From Protula sp. h YS-2021 (lineage: Eukaryota; Annelida; Polychaeta; Sabellida; Serpulidae), in the NCBI GenBank assembly GCA_949752745.1, contig OX457025.1, positions 97,591,804 through 97,655,803 on the forward strand: a stretch of DNA of 64,000 bases, in the 5' to 3' direction. The notes below the pieces were generated by a model. The model had not been told where the DNA came from and did no database searches. It saw only the letters and a program-made list of their open reading frames with translations. The position numbers and the translations under genes are program-made. Within the stretch, counting starts at the first letter, position 1, and the number at the start of each line of letters is the position of its first letter. Below are positions 1 to 12,110 of the stretch, piece after piece.

Positions 1-1380
1 CCCAAAAATACGTTATTACAATAGGTACCTCGGTGATCTTGCCCTCCTCCGCCATGGTCAATGTCAAAAACCGGAAGTTGACCATTATCTCGAAAACGGT
101 TAGAGATAGAGCGCTTTTGAGCTTATTTTCGACCCGTTGGGCCTAAAAGACGTTACATAAGAGGTACCTCGGTGATCTTGACGTCCTCCATGATGGTCAA
201 GGTAAAAAACCTGAAGTTGACCATTATCTCAAATACGGTTAGAAAACTGAATTTGATTATTTGAGACTACATTAAATTTACTTCGGTATCTTCGTTCAAG
301 ATAATAATTCGGAAGCTGACAATTATTTGGAAACACTGAAAAATGTGTCTTTGACCAGATAGATTGTACCATTGCAAGTGGGTGTCATTTCGCTGCGTGT
401 AGCGAAATTCGTTCTAGTTAAAGTTAGTGTTTTGGGGGATGGATAAAAGACGGTTCAACTTTGATTCTCTATATATTTCATTGAGCCTCACAACTCATTC
501 ACAAGAAGGATGATATTCAGTACGACAGTCTCGCCTGGCAGTTTTGCGCCTGTTTCACAAGTTAGGCCCTGTAAATCCCCTCACCAAGAATTTACTGTAC
601 CTGATTGCTGCATAGCTGTCGTTTTACAATTTTTACATAAATATGACAGTGAACTAGATTAGTTAATTAGACCTAAAATGTAATTTTAGATATTGTCGCT
701 CTTACGAAATGATATATAAAATTCTGAACGGTGCACAAAAAGAACAAGATAATCGCTTCCTTACGCAACGACTTAATCGCTAACCTCTGTTACACGCTGT
801 CTTCGCAAAAAAACACAATACTCACTCAGTTGGATTATTCCTGTAATAGACTCGACGGTACTATAGCGCCTTATTTTGCCATTAAAAAAGTATGAATTTT
901 GAGTTGCTTGATATAAACGTAATTTAAACTAGACCGAATTTTGCTACACTTGGCGAAATAGCACCCACTTGGAAGGGCAGAGACACAACATATTTGGTAA
1001 AAGACACATTTTTCAGTATTTCGACATCATTGTCAGCTTCCGGATTATTACATTGAACGAGGCCATCAAAGTAAATATAATATAACCTCATTCGGGCACA
1101 AAAAATCAAATTCAGTTTTCTAACCGTTTTTGAGATACTGGTCATCTTCCAGTTTTTGACCTTGACCGTGATGGAGGAGGTCAAGGTCGCCGAGAAACCT
1201 CATATATCGTCTTTTAGGCCCAAAGGGTCGAAAATGAGCTGAAAATCGCTCTAACCGTTTTCGAGATAATAGTCAACTTCCGGTTTTTGACCTTGACCGT
1301 GACCCATAAGGTCAAGGTCACCGAGGTACCTCTTATGTAACGTTGTTTAGGCCCAAAGGGTCGAAAATGGGATTTGAGCA
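1..1380. repeat. Degenerate long inverted repeat
   Basis: About 1-430 and 925-1,380 are diverged reverse complements of each other: the stretch around 240-420 reappears inverted at 930-1,120, including 'gaaaactgaatttgatt' and 'ggaagctgacaat'. The outer parts belong to the 'gaccttgaccgtgacc' repeat family that is arrayed at 6,765-8,830. The middle (430-925) shows no coding potential. It is probably a non-autonomous foldback or TIR transposon whose left end lies outside the window. Confidence 0.55.
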
Positions 1381-1689
1381 CCTTTATGGCTACTTTTCGT
1401 GATTAATAGGCGTTTCCAAAAATATTTTGACCTCACTTTGACCTTGACCTCTGAGGTTCAAGGTCAGAAACTTTTGTGGATTTGACGACAACCGATTACC
1501 CTCTAAGTCTCTGCCACATGCCGTCTTTCCACGACAAATTCTGAGTTTTCTGGAAACCAATTTGAGGTAAAAATACTACGACCTCAATTTGATCTTGACC
1601 TTCAAGGTCAAGGTCAAAATCTCATCACCCTCTATCACTGTGCCAAATTTCATCGTCCTACGTCTGCAAATTGAGACAGTTTTCGTTCA

Positions 1690-2450
1690 ACTTTATTTAA
1701 ACTATACCCTTGATATTTCTATTCCTTATAATTAATTCTGCTAAGATTTCGGCACATAGGACAAAAAGGACACAAGAAAGTGAACAACCTTGTGTTACTC
1801 CTCGCAGTAGATTGAACCAGTCCATGCTGAAGCCATTGTTTAGTGCTAAATAGGTTTTTGTAACCTTTGACCCATGCAATTATAATAGCACCGAAGAATT
1901 TAAGAAGTACGCTAAATAAGAAAGGCGACTCAACACTGTCGAAAACCTTGGCAAAATCTAACTGGAGAAGTATCCCTGGTATCTTTTCAAAATCAGTATA
2001 TTCAAGTAAATATTGAAGAAAGGGGATATTCGCTCAAATATATAATAAAGCCGACCTAGTCTTCATTTACAAGTTTGTAGTCGCAGTTAAGTAACGAGAC
2101 GGGTCTGTAACTTTTCACCAGCATGGGATCTTTAACTTCTTATAAAAAGGGTAATAACTGAACTGCGCTGTAAAAGAGGAGTACTCCTCTTTTCTTAGAG
2201 TATTTTAGCAGGTCCATTAGTTTCGGGCCTAGTTCAGGCCAGAAGAATTCAAAAGTTAGTCCATCACAACCAAACTCTTACTATTGCTGCAAGTAGGAAG
2301 GGATTTATGTAGTCCCTCGACACTGATATCCTCATCGAGGAGACTTGGCTCTTCTGCTGTCAGTTAAGGTAAACCATTAAGATCAGGATCATCCATTAAA
2401 TTTGTGAAATTTATTCCGCGGTCCAGTTTAGACTGTACAGTGTTACCAAA
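1690..2450 (-). pseudogene. Decayed non-LTR (LINE) reverse transcriptase fragment
   Basis: Minus-strand translation gives RT-domain blocks in the expected order, in several broken frames. Near 2,270-2,400 there is an 'LTAEEPSLLDEDI' block, like the LT-x-EE linker before LINE RT domains. Near 2,070-2,130 there is 'YRPVSLLNCDYKL'. Near 1,935-1,990 there is 'LDFAKVFDSVES', the catalytic F-x-DxxKAFD region. At 1,697-1,879 there is 'LLRGVTQGCSLSCVLFVLC', the RGVRQGCPLSP block, ending in 'IKGIV'. The FADD catalytic block is not found downstream, so only part of the domain remains. Frameshifts and stops show it is dead. Clade assignment (L1/Tx1-like versus another) is not secure. Confidence 0.8.
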
Positions 2451-2463
2451 AAAGAAGCGGTCT

Positions 2464-2745
2464 TATAGATGGAAAAGTTATTGTAAGAAAGAAATATTAT
2501 GATCAATTCAGTTCTTGTCGTGCGCATAGCCACAAGTTCTCAGAATCCATGAAGCCAAGTGGCATTTTAGGCATGGGCAATATCTCTGTCGATGTCAATG
2601 TGCAACTTCTTGTTGAATTGATGTGAAATTGATGGATCTGAAGTTGAAATTGACATGGATAAAATATGCAGATTTTGCAGCGAGACTTGGGCCTTTGTAG
2701 TAACCAGTTTTGAAAAAAATCATGGTTGTATGTGTGCATATTTTA
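2464..2745. repeat. Dispersed repeat, copy A
   Basis: Shares long similarity in direct orientation with 13,876-14,125, for example 'catgaagccaagt', 'gcattttaggcat' and 'ggatctgaagttgaaat'. It is non-coding and its family is not recognised. It lies just upstream of the minus-strand LINE remnant and might be an unrelated older insertion. Confidence 0.7.
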
Positions 2746-2929
2746 CTAGCAATCAACCATGATTTTCAAGATTTCATTATGTCTCCCGAATTCATAGAGT
2801 TTGTCGTCAATGTTCTTGCAACTTGCGTTCGGCATCATTACGCAAATCTTTTGTGCAAAATTTATGTGGTATTTCATAATCTTATGGATGCTATTTTTCA
2901 TTGGGATTTAACTGGGATGTTTTGGTGTT

Positions 2930-4260
2930 TCGCCAGAAATTGCCGGAAATATTATCGAGAAACCATTTTTCGTAAAATCGTGACTAACTTCTGGGAAAAA
3001 GTCTTACTGTCTTGAAATTATATGTGAAGGTAGTAGGCTTTTACTACCTTTGACTATTAATTCAGTTGGTGATTGCCAAAAAAGATGCAAAATTTTTTGC
3101 GAAAAAACCAAAAAAATTTCAGGAAATCACCAGGAAAATATTCTCATTGCCTTGTAATTTTAAGTAACAGTAGCACAGATTACTACATAATTGGCTATTT
3201 CCTTTTTTTGGTAGTTCGATAGATATTGGCGGAAATATTCGCCAAAAACAATTTTCGTGAAAAAGTATCTCCTGGGGTGTCCACCTGGCTGTTAATTGTT
3301 TAGCCATTTGCGAGAAATTGGTGGCAACCTTTGGGAAAGTATTCAGTAAAATTTTAACGAACTCGGGGAAAATAGCTTCATTGTCTTGCATTTTTAAGCA
3401 AAGATAGCAATCATTACTGCTCATCTGGACATTTCTTGTTTTTCGTAATTGGCCAAAACTTGGAAGAAATGTGACTAAAATGCAGAAAAAAATCAGTAAA
3501 ATCTTAACTCACACCAGAGAAATGTCCATACTGTCTTCACATTTGAGATAATGATAGCTTTTTTCCCAGTAAAATAGCCTTGTAGTCTTGAAACTTCAAG
3601 TATAAATACGAAGTTTTACTGCATACCCGGCAATTACTTTTTTGGTGATTGGCCAAAAACTCGCGGTAATATTGTCGATAAACTGAAAAAAGATATCAGT
3701 AAAATCTTAACTCATACCAGAAAAATACCCGTACTATCTTGAAATTACGGTTAAAGATAGTGGTCATTGGTACTTACTGGTTATTGCTGTTTTTTCGTAA
3801 TTCGGAAAAAATTGCGAAAATATTATCGAAAAACCAGTTCTTGGTATAATGGTACTAACCCTAGGGATATAATTTTACCTTCTTAAAATTTTTGAATAAT
3901 GGAAGCAGAAATTATTATGGCTATATCTGGCTATGACGTTTTTGGTAATTCGCCAAAACATTAATCTCTTGAAATTCCAATTTAGACGGCAGACTGGTAT
4001 CTGCCTGGCTATTACGTATTTTTCGTGATTCACCTGAAATTGGTAGAAGTATTAGCCAAAATCCAATTTTCATGAAAATGTATCTCCTCCCAAGATTTAA
4101 GTGGAAACGTCTTAAAATTTTGTTCGATGGTGGTGGTATATAAAAAAGTGGCTATTAGTTCTTTGATGATTCGCGCAAAATTGGCGGATATGTGGGCGAT
4201 AAACAATTTTTATATTGAAATCTTGACCGACGAAAGGTACATAGCCTTACTGTCTTGACA
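2930..4260. repeat. Degenerate tandem repeat of about 150-230 bp
   Basis: A motif of the form 'ttcgccaaaa-ttggcgg-aatatt-atcgaaaaac' recurs near 2,930, 3,210, 3,440, 3,650, 3,795, 4,022 and 4,165, alternating with 'tgtcttgaaattt' and 'tggctattac' segments. Copies are strongly diverged. The array sits directly upstream of the splice acceptor at 4,407, so it may be intronic. Confidence 0.55.
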
Positions 4261-4407
4261 TTTTGGTCAGAGATTATACTTATATGTCATAAATCTTGAC
4301 ATCAGCATTCGCGAGCTGGGGTGTTGTCCATGGACAGTCTTGTTAATTTAGTTATTTAAATATATTTTTAAAGATAGCAAATTATATGCATATTTTTTTA
4401 TATTCAG

Positions 4408-5646
4408 GGGTCAAGTGATGATAATCCAAGCGTTCGAGAACCAGGGTTGGTGCCGTTTGAGAAAGTAAAATCTTTCTGTATAAAGCTATATGAAGAAACG
4501 GAGGAAAAACATGGCCATATTGTTACCAAGGACGTCAAGAGAAAAGACTTGCTTTTTTGGATATTAGCATTAGAAGAGAACAAGGCGTATTATTTTGATT
4601 ACAAATTTGCCGAGCAGAAACACATTGTTTCTAAAATAGATAACTTTAGACGTCTTTCTGAACCCCGTTTAACGAATTGGAAGCAATTTTTACAAATATT
4701 TCATGTTCCAATTACATCTGGGTGTGATACTGATGAACATAAAATTCGGCTTAAGGAATGGGACAATGCCCTTTTTTTTGCTCCAACCAGACTACACATT
4801 TTTGGTTTTAGAAGTAGTGACAGAATCGAAACGTATTCAGATCTAAAGCGTAAATTAGAAGACTTTTGCAAGGACAGATGTAAGGAGGCGGTGGCCGGTG
4901 TTATTTATTTGAATGGGCACTGCTCTACTGGTGGTGTAAAGGGTATTAAGATCAAAGATGCAGGTCTGAAGAATCGTATCAGGGAAATTAAGAAAATTTT
5001 ACAGGATTCTCTTGAAATAATTGAAAAAGTGGAAGTCACCTACCAGTCCGACCCTCTACAAATAAAACAATTCTATGAAAAACTGACGCCGACTGAATGG
5101 CTAAACGCTGTCAAGGACAAGAAACTCTACAATGAAATGGTTGTAAATGCATGTCACTTTGTGGGATTTGAATTTATTACAGCATTGCTTTCCAGAAACA
5201 AAAGCTTTCCCTTGGACTCTATAGAAAACGACAAAGCTTCAGATATTGAGTATGAAGATGAGGAACGCGAAACTGTAGTTAGTTGGGATACCATAATCAG
5301 GATCATCGAAGGTTACTTGAGCGATATAATGGGTCAGGGAAATCTTTATCCATTTGCACTCTTTCGCTACTGGGCTGGTTGTGATGAAATACCAAGGCAA
5401 AGTGAAATGCGAAATTTTGGAGTCGATTCCTTGACTAAAGACGGGTGCGGCGATACGTTCAGCCAGATACAGCGATATCGTGGTAGAGATTATCACATTC
5501 ACTGGAATTTGACCGAGCACATTGAGGCATTCTTCAATGTTTTGTCCAAAGACAATGAGTTCTGTAAAATTTTTAAGGTCCTGGAGGACATTATTGTTCC
5601 CAGAACCGATGTTAATAGTGGTGAGGCTGAAGCAGTTGATACTTAG
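4408..5646 (+). CDS. Unknown protein, probable 3' terminal coding exon
   Basis: The frame is open from 4,378 to a TAG at 5,644-5,646. The only early in-frame start-like codon is a TTG at 4,447. A polypyrimidine-rich acceptor 'tttttttatattcag' ends at 4,407, so I read this as the last exon of a spliced gene beginning at 4,408 in frame (GGG TCA AGT). It gives about 412 residues, soluble, mixed charge, without signal peptide or membrane span. An acidic stretch ('EYEDEERE') lies in the second half, followed by a Trp/Tyr/His-rich region ('YRGRDYHIHWN'). I recognise no domain. Upstream exons were not found. Its length and normal codon use amid non-coding repeats argue that it is a real host gene or a recently captured one. 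No AATAAA signal is obvious soon after the stop. Confidence 0.6.
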   Translation, partial: GSSDDNPSVREPGLVPFEKVKSFCIKLYEETEEKHGHIVTKDVKRKDLLFWILALEENKAYYFDYKFAEQKHIVSKIDNFRRLSEPRLTNWKQFLQIFHVPITSGCDTDEHKIRLKEWDNALFFAPTRLHIFGFRSSDRIETYSDLKRKLEDFCKDRCKEAVAGVIYLNGHCSTGGVKGIKIKDAGLKNRIREIKKILQDSLEIIEKVEVTYQSDPLQIKQFYEKLTPTEWLNAVKDKKLYNEMVVNACHFVGFEFITALLSRNKSFPLDSIENDKASDIEYEDEERETVVSWDTIIRIIEGYLSDIMGQGNLYPFALFRYWAGCDEIPRQSEMRNFGVDSLTKDGCGDTFSQIQRYRGRDYHIHWNLTEHIEAFFNVLSKDNEFCKIFKVLEDIIVPRTDVNSGEAEAVDT

Positions 5647-6159
5647 AAAGATTTATAGGAGTGGATGGGATTGTCAACAGGCAGCAGTCTATTTGATATA
5701 ATGCCGGACGAAATACAGTTATTTGGCATATTACTGTTTTTCAAGTGGTATTCAAGAGAATTTGAATGTACCTTTTCGTACATTGCGCTCAGGTTTTCAG
5801 TTGAGCAGACCTCAGTGGATTTTATAATATATTTTCTAGTTTCAGGTGTCAAAGAAACTATTTTAGAAGTGTTTATTATTATTTGTTTATTATTGTGAGA
5901 CATGTTTGTTGTCCAGTTACACTCTAGTATTTTTATAGTGTGTTGCAACCTTTTCCGGAGGGCTGAAATATTGCAGCTGACGTCACAACAAGTGCCTTAC
6001 TTTTGTCCGTTTTATGCTTCATGTAAAGATATATCACTCCGCCATCGACAAAATGTTGCTAGAATTGTGTATAGTTTTCATCAAATTGAATTAATGAAGC
6101 AGTGCTTACAAATGTTATCGTTCAGGCGTGCAGAAACGGTATGTGTTAGATGACTGTAA

Positions 6160-6330
6160 CAGCTTATTACCCCCCGCCGTCCTACCGGAGGCGGGGGATA
6201 TAGAAACGCACTGTGTCCGTCCGTCCGTCCGGCTATGAGGTAGCCGCATAAGCACCCATTGAGTACAAAACATACCACATAAGTTAGTCCGACAAAGTCC
6301 GTAGATCAACTGTCCTGTAACACCATCTGT
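6160..6330. repeat. Dispersed repeat with GTCC microsatellite
   Basis: Contains a C-rich/G-rich short inverted pair (ccccccgccg ... ggcgggggatatag) followed by 'gtccgtccgtccg'. The same arrangement occurs at 13,170-13,280 and, partly, at 12,150-12,190. This type of sequence is common in mollusc genomes (recollection). Short frames here are not genes. Confidence 0.6.
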
Positions 6331-6764
6331 TGGTAAATAATGCAACTATAAAGCTAATTTCTAAAGCAAATAGAGCAGCATGTGTTTAAATCCCGGTGTG
6401 GGGTGGGGAGAATCTTAAGAATACACCCACTGCGTTCTGTTCCGTGCATTTCTTCATTCTTCCTTCTTTTTTTCCCCACTTGTTTCTTTAGCAAGTGCAT
6501 CCTGATATACCCATCGTAGTTGGTGAATGGGACGTTAAGCACCAAAAAACAAAAAAAAAAACATTCAACACCAAAGAGACAAACAATTTGTTTGAAACTA
6601 GAAAGAATCCGCTACATAGCGGAATTGGCCCACTTGCAAAAACCACCAAAGAAAATATTTGTATTACATTATGACCAACAACCTAAGAGTCAAGCAGTAG
6701 CCCCTTCTTTATCATCACTTTCGTCCAAAGGGCTCAGAATGAACCCCAAATCCCTCTGTCTATA

Positions 6765-8830
6765 ATCCTGTTCGAGATAAAAGTCAACTTCCGCTTTTTG
6801 ACCGTGACCGAGAACATTAAGGTCACCGAGGAATTTCTTATGTGACGTTATTTGGGCGAAAGGGTGAAAATGGACTGAAAATCGCTCTGTCTGTAATCGT
6901 TTTCGAGATAATAGTCAACTTCCGGTCTTTGACCGTGACCGAGAAGGTCAAGGTCACCGAGGTGCCTCTTATGTGGCGTTGTTTAGGCTGAAAGGGTCGA
7001 AAATTACCTCAACATTTCTGTATCTCTAACCGTTTTCAAGATAATATTCTACTTCCGGTTTTGTATCGTGACCGAGGTCAAGGTCACCGGGGTAACTCTT
7101 ATATAGCGTTTAGCCACAGGGAGTCGACAATCAGCTCGAAATCGGTATGTATCTAATCGTTTTCGAGATAATAGTCAACTTCCGCTTTTTGACTTTGACC
7201 GAGAACATCAAACTCACCGAGCCATTTCTAAAGTAACGTTATTTAGGCACAAAGGGTCGAAAATGAGCTCAGAATCGCTCTTATCTCTAACTGTTTTTGA
7301 GATAATAGTCAACTTCCAGTCTTTGACCTTGATCGTAACCGAGAAGGTCAAGGTCACTGAGGTAGTTCTTATGTAACGTTGTTTAGTCCCAGGTGGTCGA
7401 CAGTCAGCTCGAAATCGCTGTGTCTCTAGCCGTTTTCGACATAAGAGCCAACTTCCAGTTTTTGATCTTGACCATGACCGAGAACATCAAGGTCACCGAG
7501 GCATTTCTAAAGTAACGTTATTTGCACACAAAGGGTAAAACTTGAGCTCAAATAGCTCTATCTCTAACCGTTTTCGAGATAATATTCGACTTCCGGTTTT
7601 CGACCTTGACCGTAACCGAGAACATTAAGGTCACCGAGGAATTTCTTATGTAACGTTATTTGGGCGGAAAGTATCGAAAATGAACTAAAAATCGTTTTCG
7701 AGATAATAGTAAACTTCCGGTTTTTGACCGTGACCGAGAAGGTCAAGGTCACCGCGGCACCTCTTATGTAGCGGTGCTTAGGCTGAAAGGGTCGAAAATG
7801 ACCTCAAAATTGCTCTAATCGATTTCGGGATAATAGTCGATTTCCGGTTTTTGATCTTGACCATGACCGAGAACATCAAGGTCACCGAAGCATTTCTAAA
7901 CTAGCGTTATTTAAGCACAAAAGGTCGAAAATGAGCTCAGAATCGCTCTTATCTCTTACTGTTTTTGAGATAATAGTCAACTTCAAGTCTTTGACCTTGA
8001 TCGTGACCGAGAAGTTCAAGGTCACCGAGGTAGTTCTTATGTAACGTTGTTTAGGCCCAGGTGGTCAACAATCAGCTCAAAATCGCTCTCTCTAGCCGTT
8101 TTCGAACTAACAGTCTTCCAGTTTTTGACCGTGACCGAGAAGGTCAAGGTCACCAAGGTACCTCTTATGTAGCGTTATTTAGGGCTAAAGGGTCGAAAAT
8201 GGCCTCAAAATTGCCGTATCTCTAATCGTTTTCGAGATAATAGTCAACTTCCAGTTTTTGACCTTGACCGTGACCGAGAACATCAAGGTCACTGAAGCAT
8301 TTCTAAAGTAACGTTATTTGCGCTGAAAGGGTCGAAAATGAGCTCAAAATAGCTCTATCTCTAACCGGTTTCGAGATAATAGTCTGCTTCCGGTTTTTGA
8401 CCTTTACCGTGATCGAGAAGGTCAAAGTAACCGAGGTACCTCTTATGTAGCGTCGTTTTGGCTGAAAGGGAGAAAATGACCCCAAAATCGCTGTATCTCT
8501 AATCGTTTTCGGGATAATAGTCGACTTTCGGTTTTTGACCTTGACCGTGACCGGCAACATCAAGGTCACCGAGAGATTTCTTATGCAACGTTATTTGGGC
8601 CTAAACGGTCGAAAATGAGCTCAGAATGGCTCTATCTGTAACCGTTTTCGTGATAATAGTCAGCTTCGTGTTTTTACCTTGACCGTGACCGAGACTGCCA
8701 AGGCCGCCAAGGTACCTCATGTAACTTTGTTTAGGCCTAGGGGGTTGACAGTCAGCTGGAAATCGCTTTTCGAGATAATAGTCAGTGACCTTAATTTGAC
8801 ATTAACCGCTGAGGTCCAAAAAATTGCGGG
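6765..8830. repeat. Tandem repeat of about 135 bp, roughly 15 copies
   Basis: The block 'cgagataatagtcaacttcc' recurs about every 120-145 bp (near 6,775, 6,905, 7,040, 7,165, 7,300 and so on to 8,775). It is followed by 'tttttgaccttgaccgtgacc', 'aaggtcaccgagg', 'cttatgtaacgttatttagg' and 'aaagggtcgaaaatgagctc'. The first 1.4 kb of the window contains members of the same family. Short open frames inside it are by-products of the repeat. Confidence 0.85.
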
Positions 8831-9360
8831 TTCACGGAGACCTCGTCGCCCTCTACATGTGTACCGAATTACATCTCCCTCTGTAGGAGTTTTCTGGAAA
8901 CGGAAGAAAAAAAACGAAAAATATCTTTATACATTAAAGTACCACATGTAGAATTCCGTGTATTTACAAATGAAACACAAAGCATAAAATATTATTGACA
9001 CTGAAATGACGCCTGCTGGGAACCACATAAGGGCACGGGCAAATATAAACCACCACGTAAGTATTTTTTATTCCCAAATAATCTTGTCCGTGACCTACCA
9101 CATAATGCAGCCACCACATAAGATACCTCTCGTTGGTCCGTCCTTCCGTCTGTCCGTCCGTCAGTCGCCAGTTTTGTTTCCAGATGATATCTTCCAAAGT
9201 ACTTGGCGGATCTAATTAGGCCCCAACCCCTGAAAGGGGAGGGGTCTAATGAGTTACCTTCTGTCCGTCTGTCTGTCTGTCCGTCACCATTTGTTTTGTA
9301 GAGTTTGTCCGCGCCTGTTCTCCGCAACGATATGGTGTAAGATTTTGTTACCCTGCACAG

Positions 9361-9363
<3 letters not shown>

Positions 9364-9455
<92 letters not shown>
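9364..9455. repeat. (TA)n microsatellite
   Basis: Uninterrupted TA dinucleotides. They begin at the position that corresponds to 'gtggaaatatatatat' in the neighbouring 180-bp repeats, so this looks like expansion of a short TA tract already present in each repeat unit. Confidence 0.97.
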
Positions 9456-9457
<2 letters not shown>

Positions 9458-9459
9458 CA

Positions 9460-10850
9460 GATGTGCCTTTTCATATTATTGTTGAAATCAACAAAAAATG
9501 ACCAAATTAGGACTTGTTAAATTTATGCGTTCACTTAGTAAAGAGATAGAGTTTTGTCCTCGACAGTTCTCGAAAGCTATTAGGCACCAGCTTTTGTTAC
9601 CTTGCATAGTGGAAATATATATGTGCAGATGTGCCTTTTCGTATTATTGTTGAAATCGGCCAAAAGTTGACCAAATTAGGACTTGTAAAAACTTGACAAA
9701 ATTTATGCGTTCACTTAGTATATAGATGGAGTTTTGTCCGCGACAGTTGCCGAAAGCTATTTGGCACATGCTTTTGTTACCTTGCATAGTGGAAATATAT
9801 GTATTGCAGATGTGCCTTTTCGTATTATTGTTGAAATCGGCCAAAAATTGACCAAAATAAGACTTGTTAAAACTTGACAAAATTTATGCGTTGACTTAGT
9901 TTAGAGATTTAGTTTTGTCCGCGACAGTTCTCGAAAGATATTAAGCACATGCTGTTGTTACCTTGCATAGTGCAAATATATATATTGCAGATGTGCCTTT
10001 TCGTATTATTGTTGATATCGGCCAAAAATTGATCAAATTAGGACTTGTTAAACTTGACAAAATTTATGCGTTCACTTAGTATAGAGATTGAGTTTTGTGC
10101 GCGACAGTTCCCGAAAGCTATTTGGCACATGCTTTTGTTACCTTGCATAGTGGAAATATATATATTGCAGATGTGCCTTTTCGTATTATTGTTGGAATCG
10201 GCCAAAAATTGACTAAAGTAGGACTTGTTAAAACTTGACAAAATTTATGCGTTCACTTAGTATATAGATGGAGTTTTGTCCGCGACAGTTCTCGAAAGGT
10301 ATTAGGTAGATGCTCTTGTTACCTTGCATAGTGGAAATATATATGTGCAGATGTGCCTTTTCGTATTATTGTTGAAATCGGCCAAAAATTGACCAAATTA
10401 GGACTTGTTAAAACTTGACAAAATTTATGCGTTTACTTAGTATATAGATGGAGTTTTGTCCGCGACAGTTCTCGAAAGCTATTAGGTACATGCTCTTGTT
10501 ACCTTGCATAGTGGAAATATATATATTGGAGATGTGCCTTTTCGTATTATTGTTGGAATCGGCCAAAAATTGACCAAATTAGGACTTGTTAAAACTTGAC
10601 AAAATTTATGCGTTCATTAAGTACATAGATGGAGTTTTATCCGCGACAGTTCTCGAAAGCTATTAGGTACATGCTCTTGTTACCTTGCATAGTGGATATA
10701 TATATATTGGAGATGTGCCTTTTCGTATTATTGTTGGAATCGGCCAAAAATGGAACAAAATATCAGTTATTAGAAATTGATAAAATATATGCATTCACTT
10801 AGCATACAAGTTGAGTTTTGTCAGTTCTCTAAATCTACAAAGGAAATTCT
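9460..10850. repeat. Tandem repeat of about 180 bp, eight copies
   Basis: 'gatgtgccttttcgtatta' recurs at about 9,461, 9,630, 9,809, 9,990, 10,169, 10,349, 10,531 and 10,711, a spacing of 169-182 bp. Each unit also carries 'ttgacaaaatttatgcgttc', 'gttttgtccgcgacagttc' and 'gttaccttgcatagtggaa'. High similarity between copies implies recent amplification. Confidence 0.9.
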
Positions 10851-10894
10851 TCTGAAGCCCTATACAGTTGAAGTATTTGGTATGCGTAACAACC

Positions 10895-12110
10895 AAGATA
10901 TCTAGATGTGCTTTTTGGGGGTTTCTTTCGGATCGAAGCCCATCTGGATCTGTATTTGGACTTAGAATCCCCAAATCCGGATCTCAACGTGTACTTTGGT
11001 TTCCAGGCGATATCTCCGAAACTGGTGAGCGGATCCGGTTCATATTTGATATGCGTAACAATCAAGACATCTAAGTGTGCCTTTTGGGGGCTTTGATCAG
11101 ATCGAAGCCCATCTGGATCTGTAGTTGGACTTAGAATCCCAAAATTCGGATCTCAATGCACTTTGGTTTCCAGACGATATCTCCGAAACTAGTGAGCGGA
11201 TCCGCATATTTGATATGCCTAACAACCAAGTTATCTAGATGTGCCTTTTGTCGGTTTTGGTCGGATGGAAGCCCATCTGGATTTGTATTTGGATTTAGAA
11301 TCTCAAAATCCGGATCTCAACGTGTACTTTGGTTTCAAGGCGATAACAACTAAAACATCTAGATGTGCCTTTTGGGGGTTTTGATCGGATCGAAGCCCTT
11401 CTGAATCTGTAATTGGACTTAGAATCCCAAAATCCGAATCTCAATGTGTACTTTGTGATATAGACGATAACTCTAAAATTTACCAAGACATCTAGATGTG
11501 GCTTTTGGGGGTTTTGATCGGATTGAAGCCCATCTGGATCTGTAGTTGGACTTAAAATCCCAAAATTCGGATCTCAATGCACTTTGGTTTCCAGACGATA
11601 TCTCCGAAACTAGTGAGCGGATCCGCATATTTGATATGCCTAACAATCAAGATATATAAATGTGCCTTTTGGGGGTTTTGGTCGGATGGAAGCCCATCTG
11701 GATTTGTATTTGGACTTAGAATCTCAAAATCCGGATCTCAACGTGTACTTTGGTTTCAAGGCGTTATCTCCGAAACTAGTGAGCGGATCCGGTTCATATT
11801 TGATATGCCTAACAACCAAGTTATCTAGATGTGCCTTTTGTCGGTTTTGGTCTGATGGAAGCCCATCTGGATTTGTATTTGGATTTAGAATCTCAAAATC
11901 CGGATCTCAACGTGTACTTTGGTTTCAAGGCGATAACAACCAAGACATCTAGATGTGCCTTTTGGGGGTTTTGATCGGATCGAAGCCCTTCTGGATCTGT
12001 AATTAGACTTAGAATCCCAAAATCCGAATCTCACTGTGTACTTTGTGATATAGACGATAACTCTAAAATTTACCGGATTCGATTCTCATTTCGTATGCAT
12101 AACAATATAG
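10895..12110. repeat. Second tandem repeat, about 125-172 bp units
   Basis: 'atctagatgtgccttttgg' recurs at about 10,899, 11,069, 11,232, 11,357, 11,490, 11,651, 11,822 and 11,946. It is followed by 'gatcgaagcccatctggat', 'cttagaatcccaaaatccgg' and 'ctccgaaactagtgagcgg'. Two unit lengths alternate because some copies lack the 'gtgagcggatccg' part. The sequence differs from the adjoining 180-bp array apart from the short 'gatgtgcctttt' block. Confidence 0.9.

Noticed and set aside
8992..9485. Open frames with Tyr-Ile repeats, also near 55,020-55,450
   Set aside because: (TA)n microsatellites; the flanks are dispersed repeats or SLC6 intron.
9460..12110. CRISPR-like array of spaced repeats
   Set aside because: Units are 125-182-bp contiguous satellites with no unique spacers, in eukaryotic DNA.
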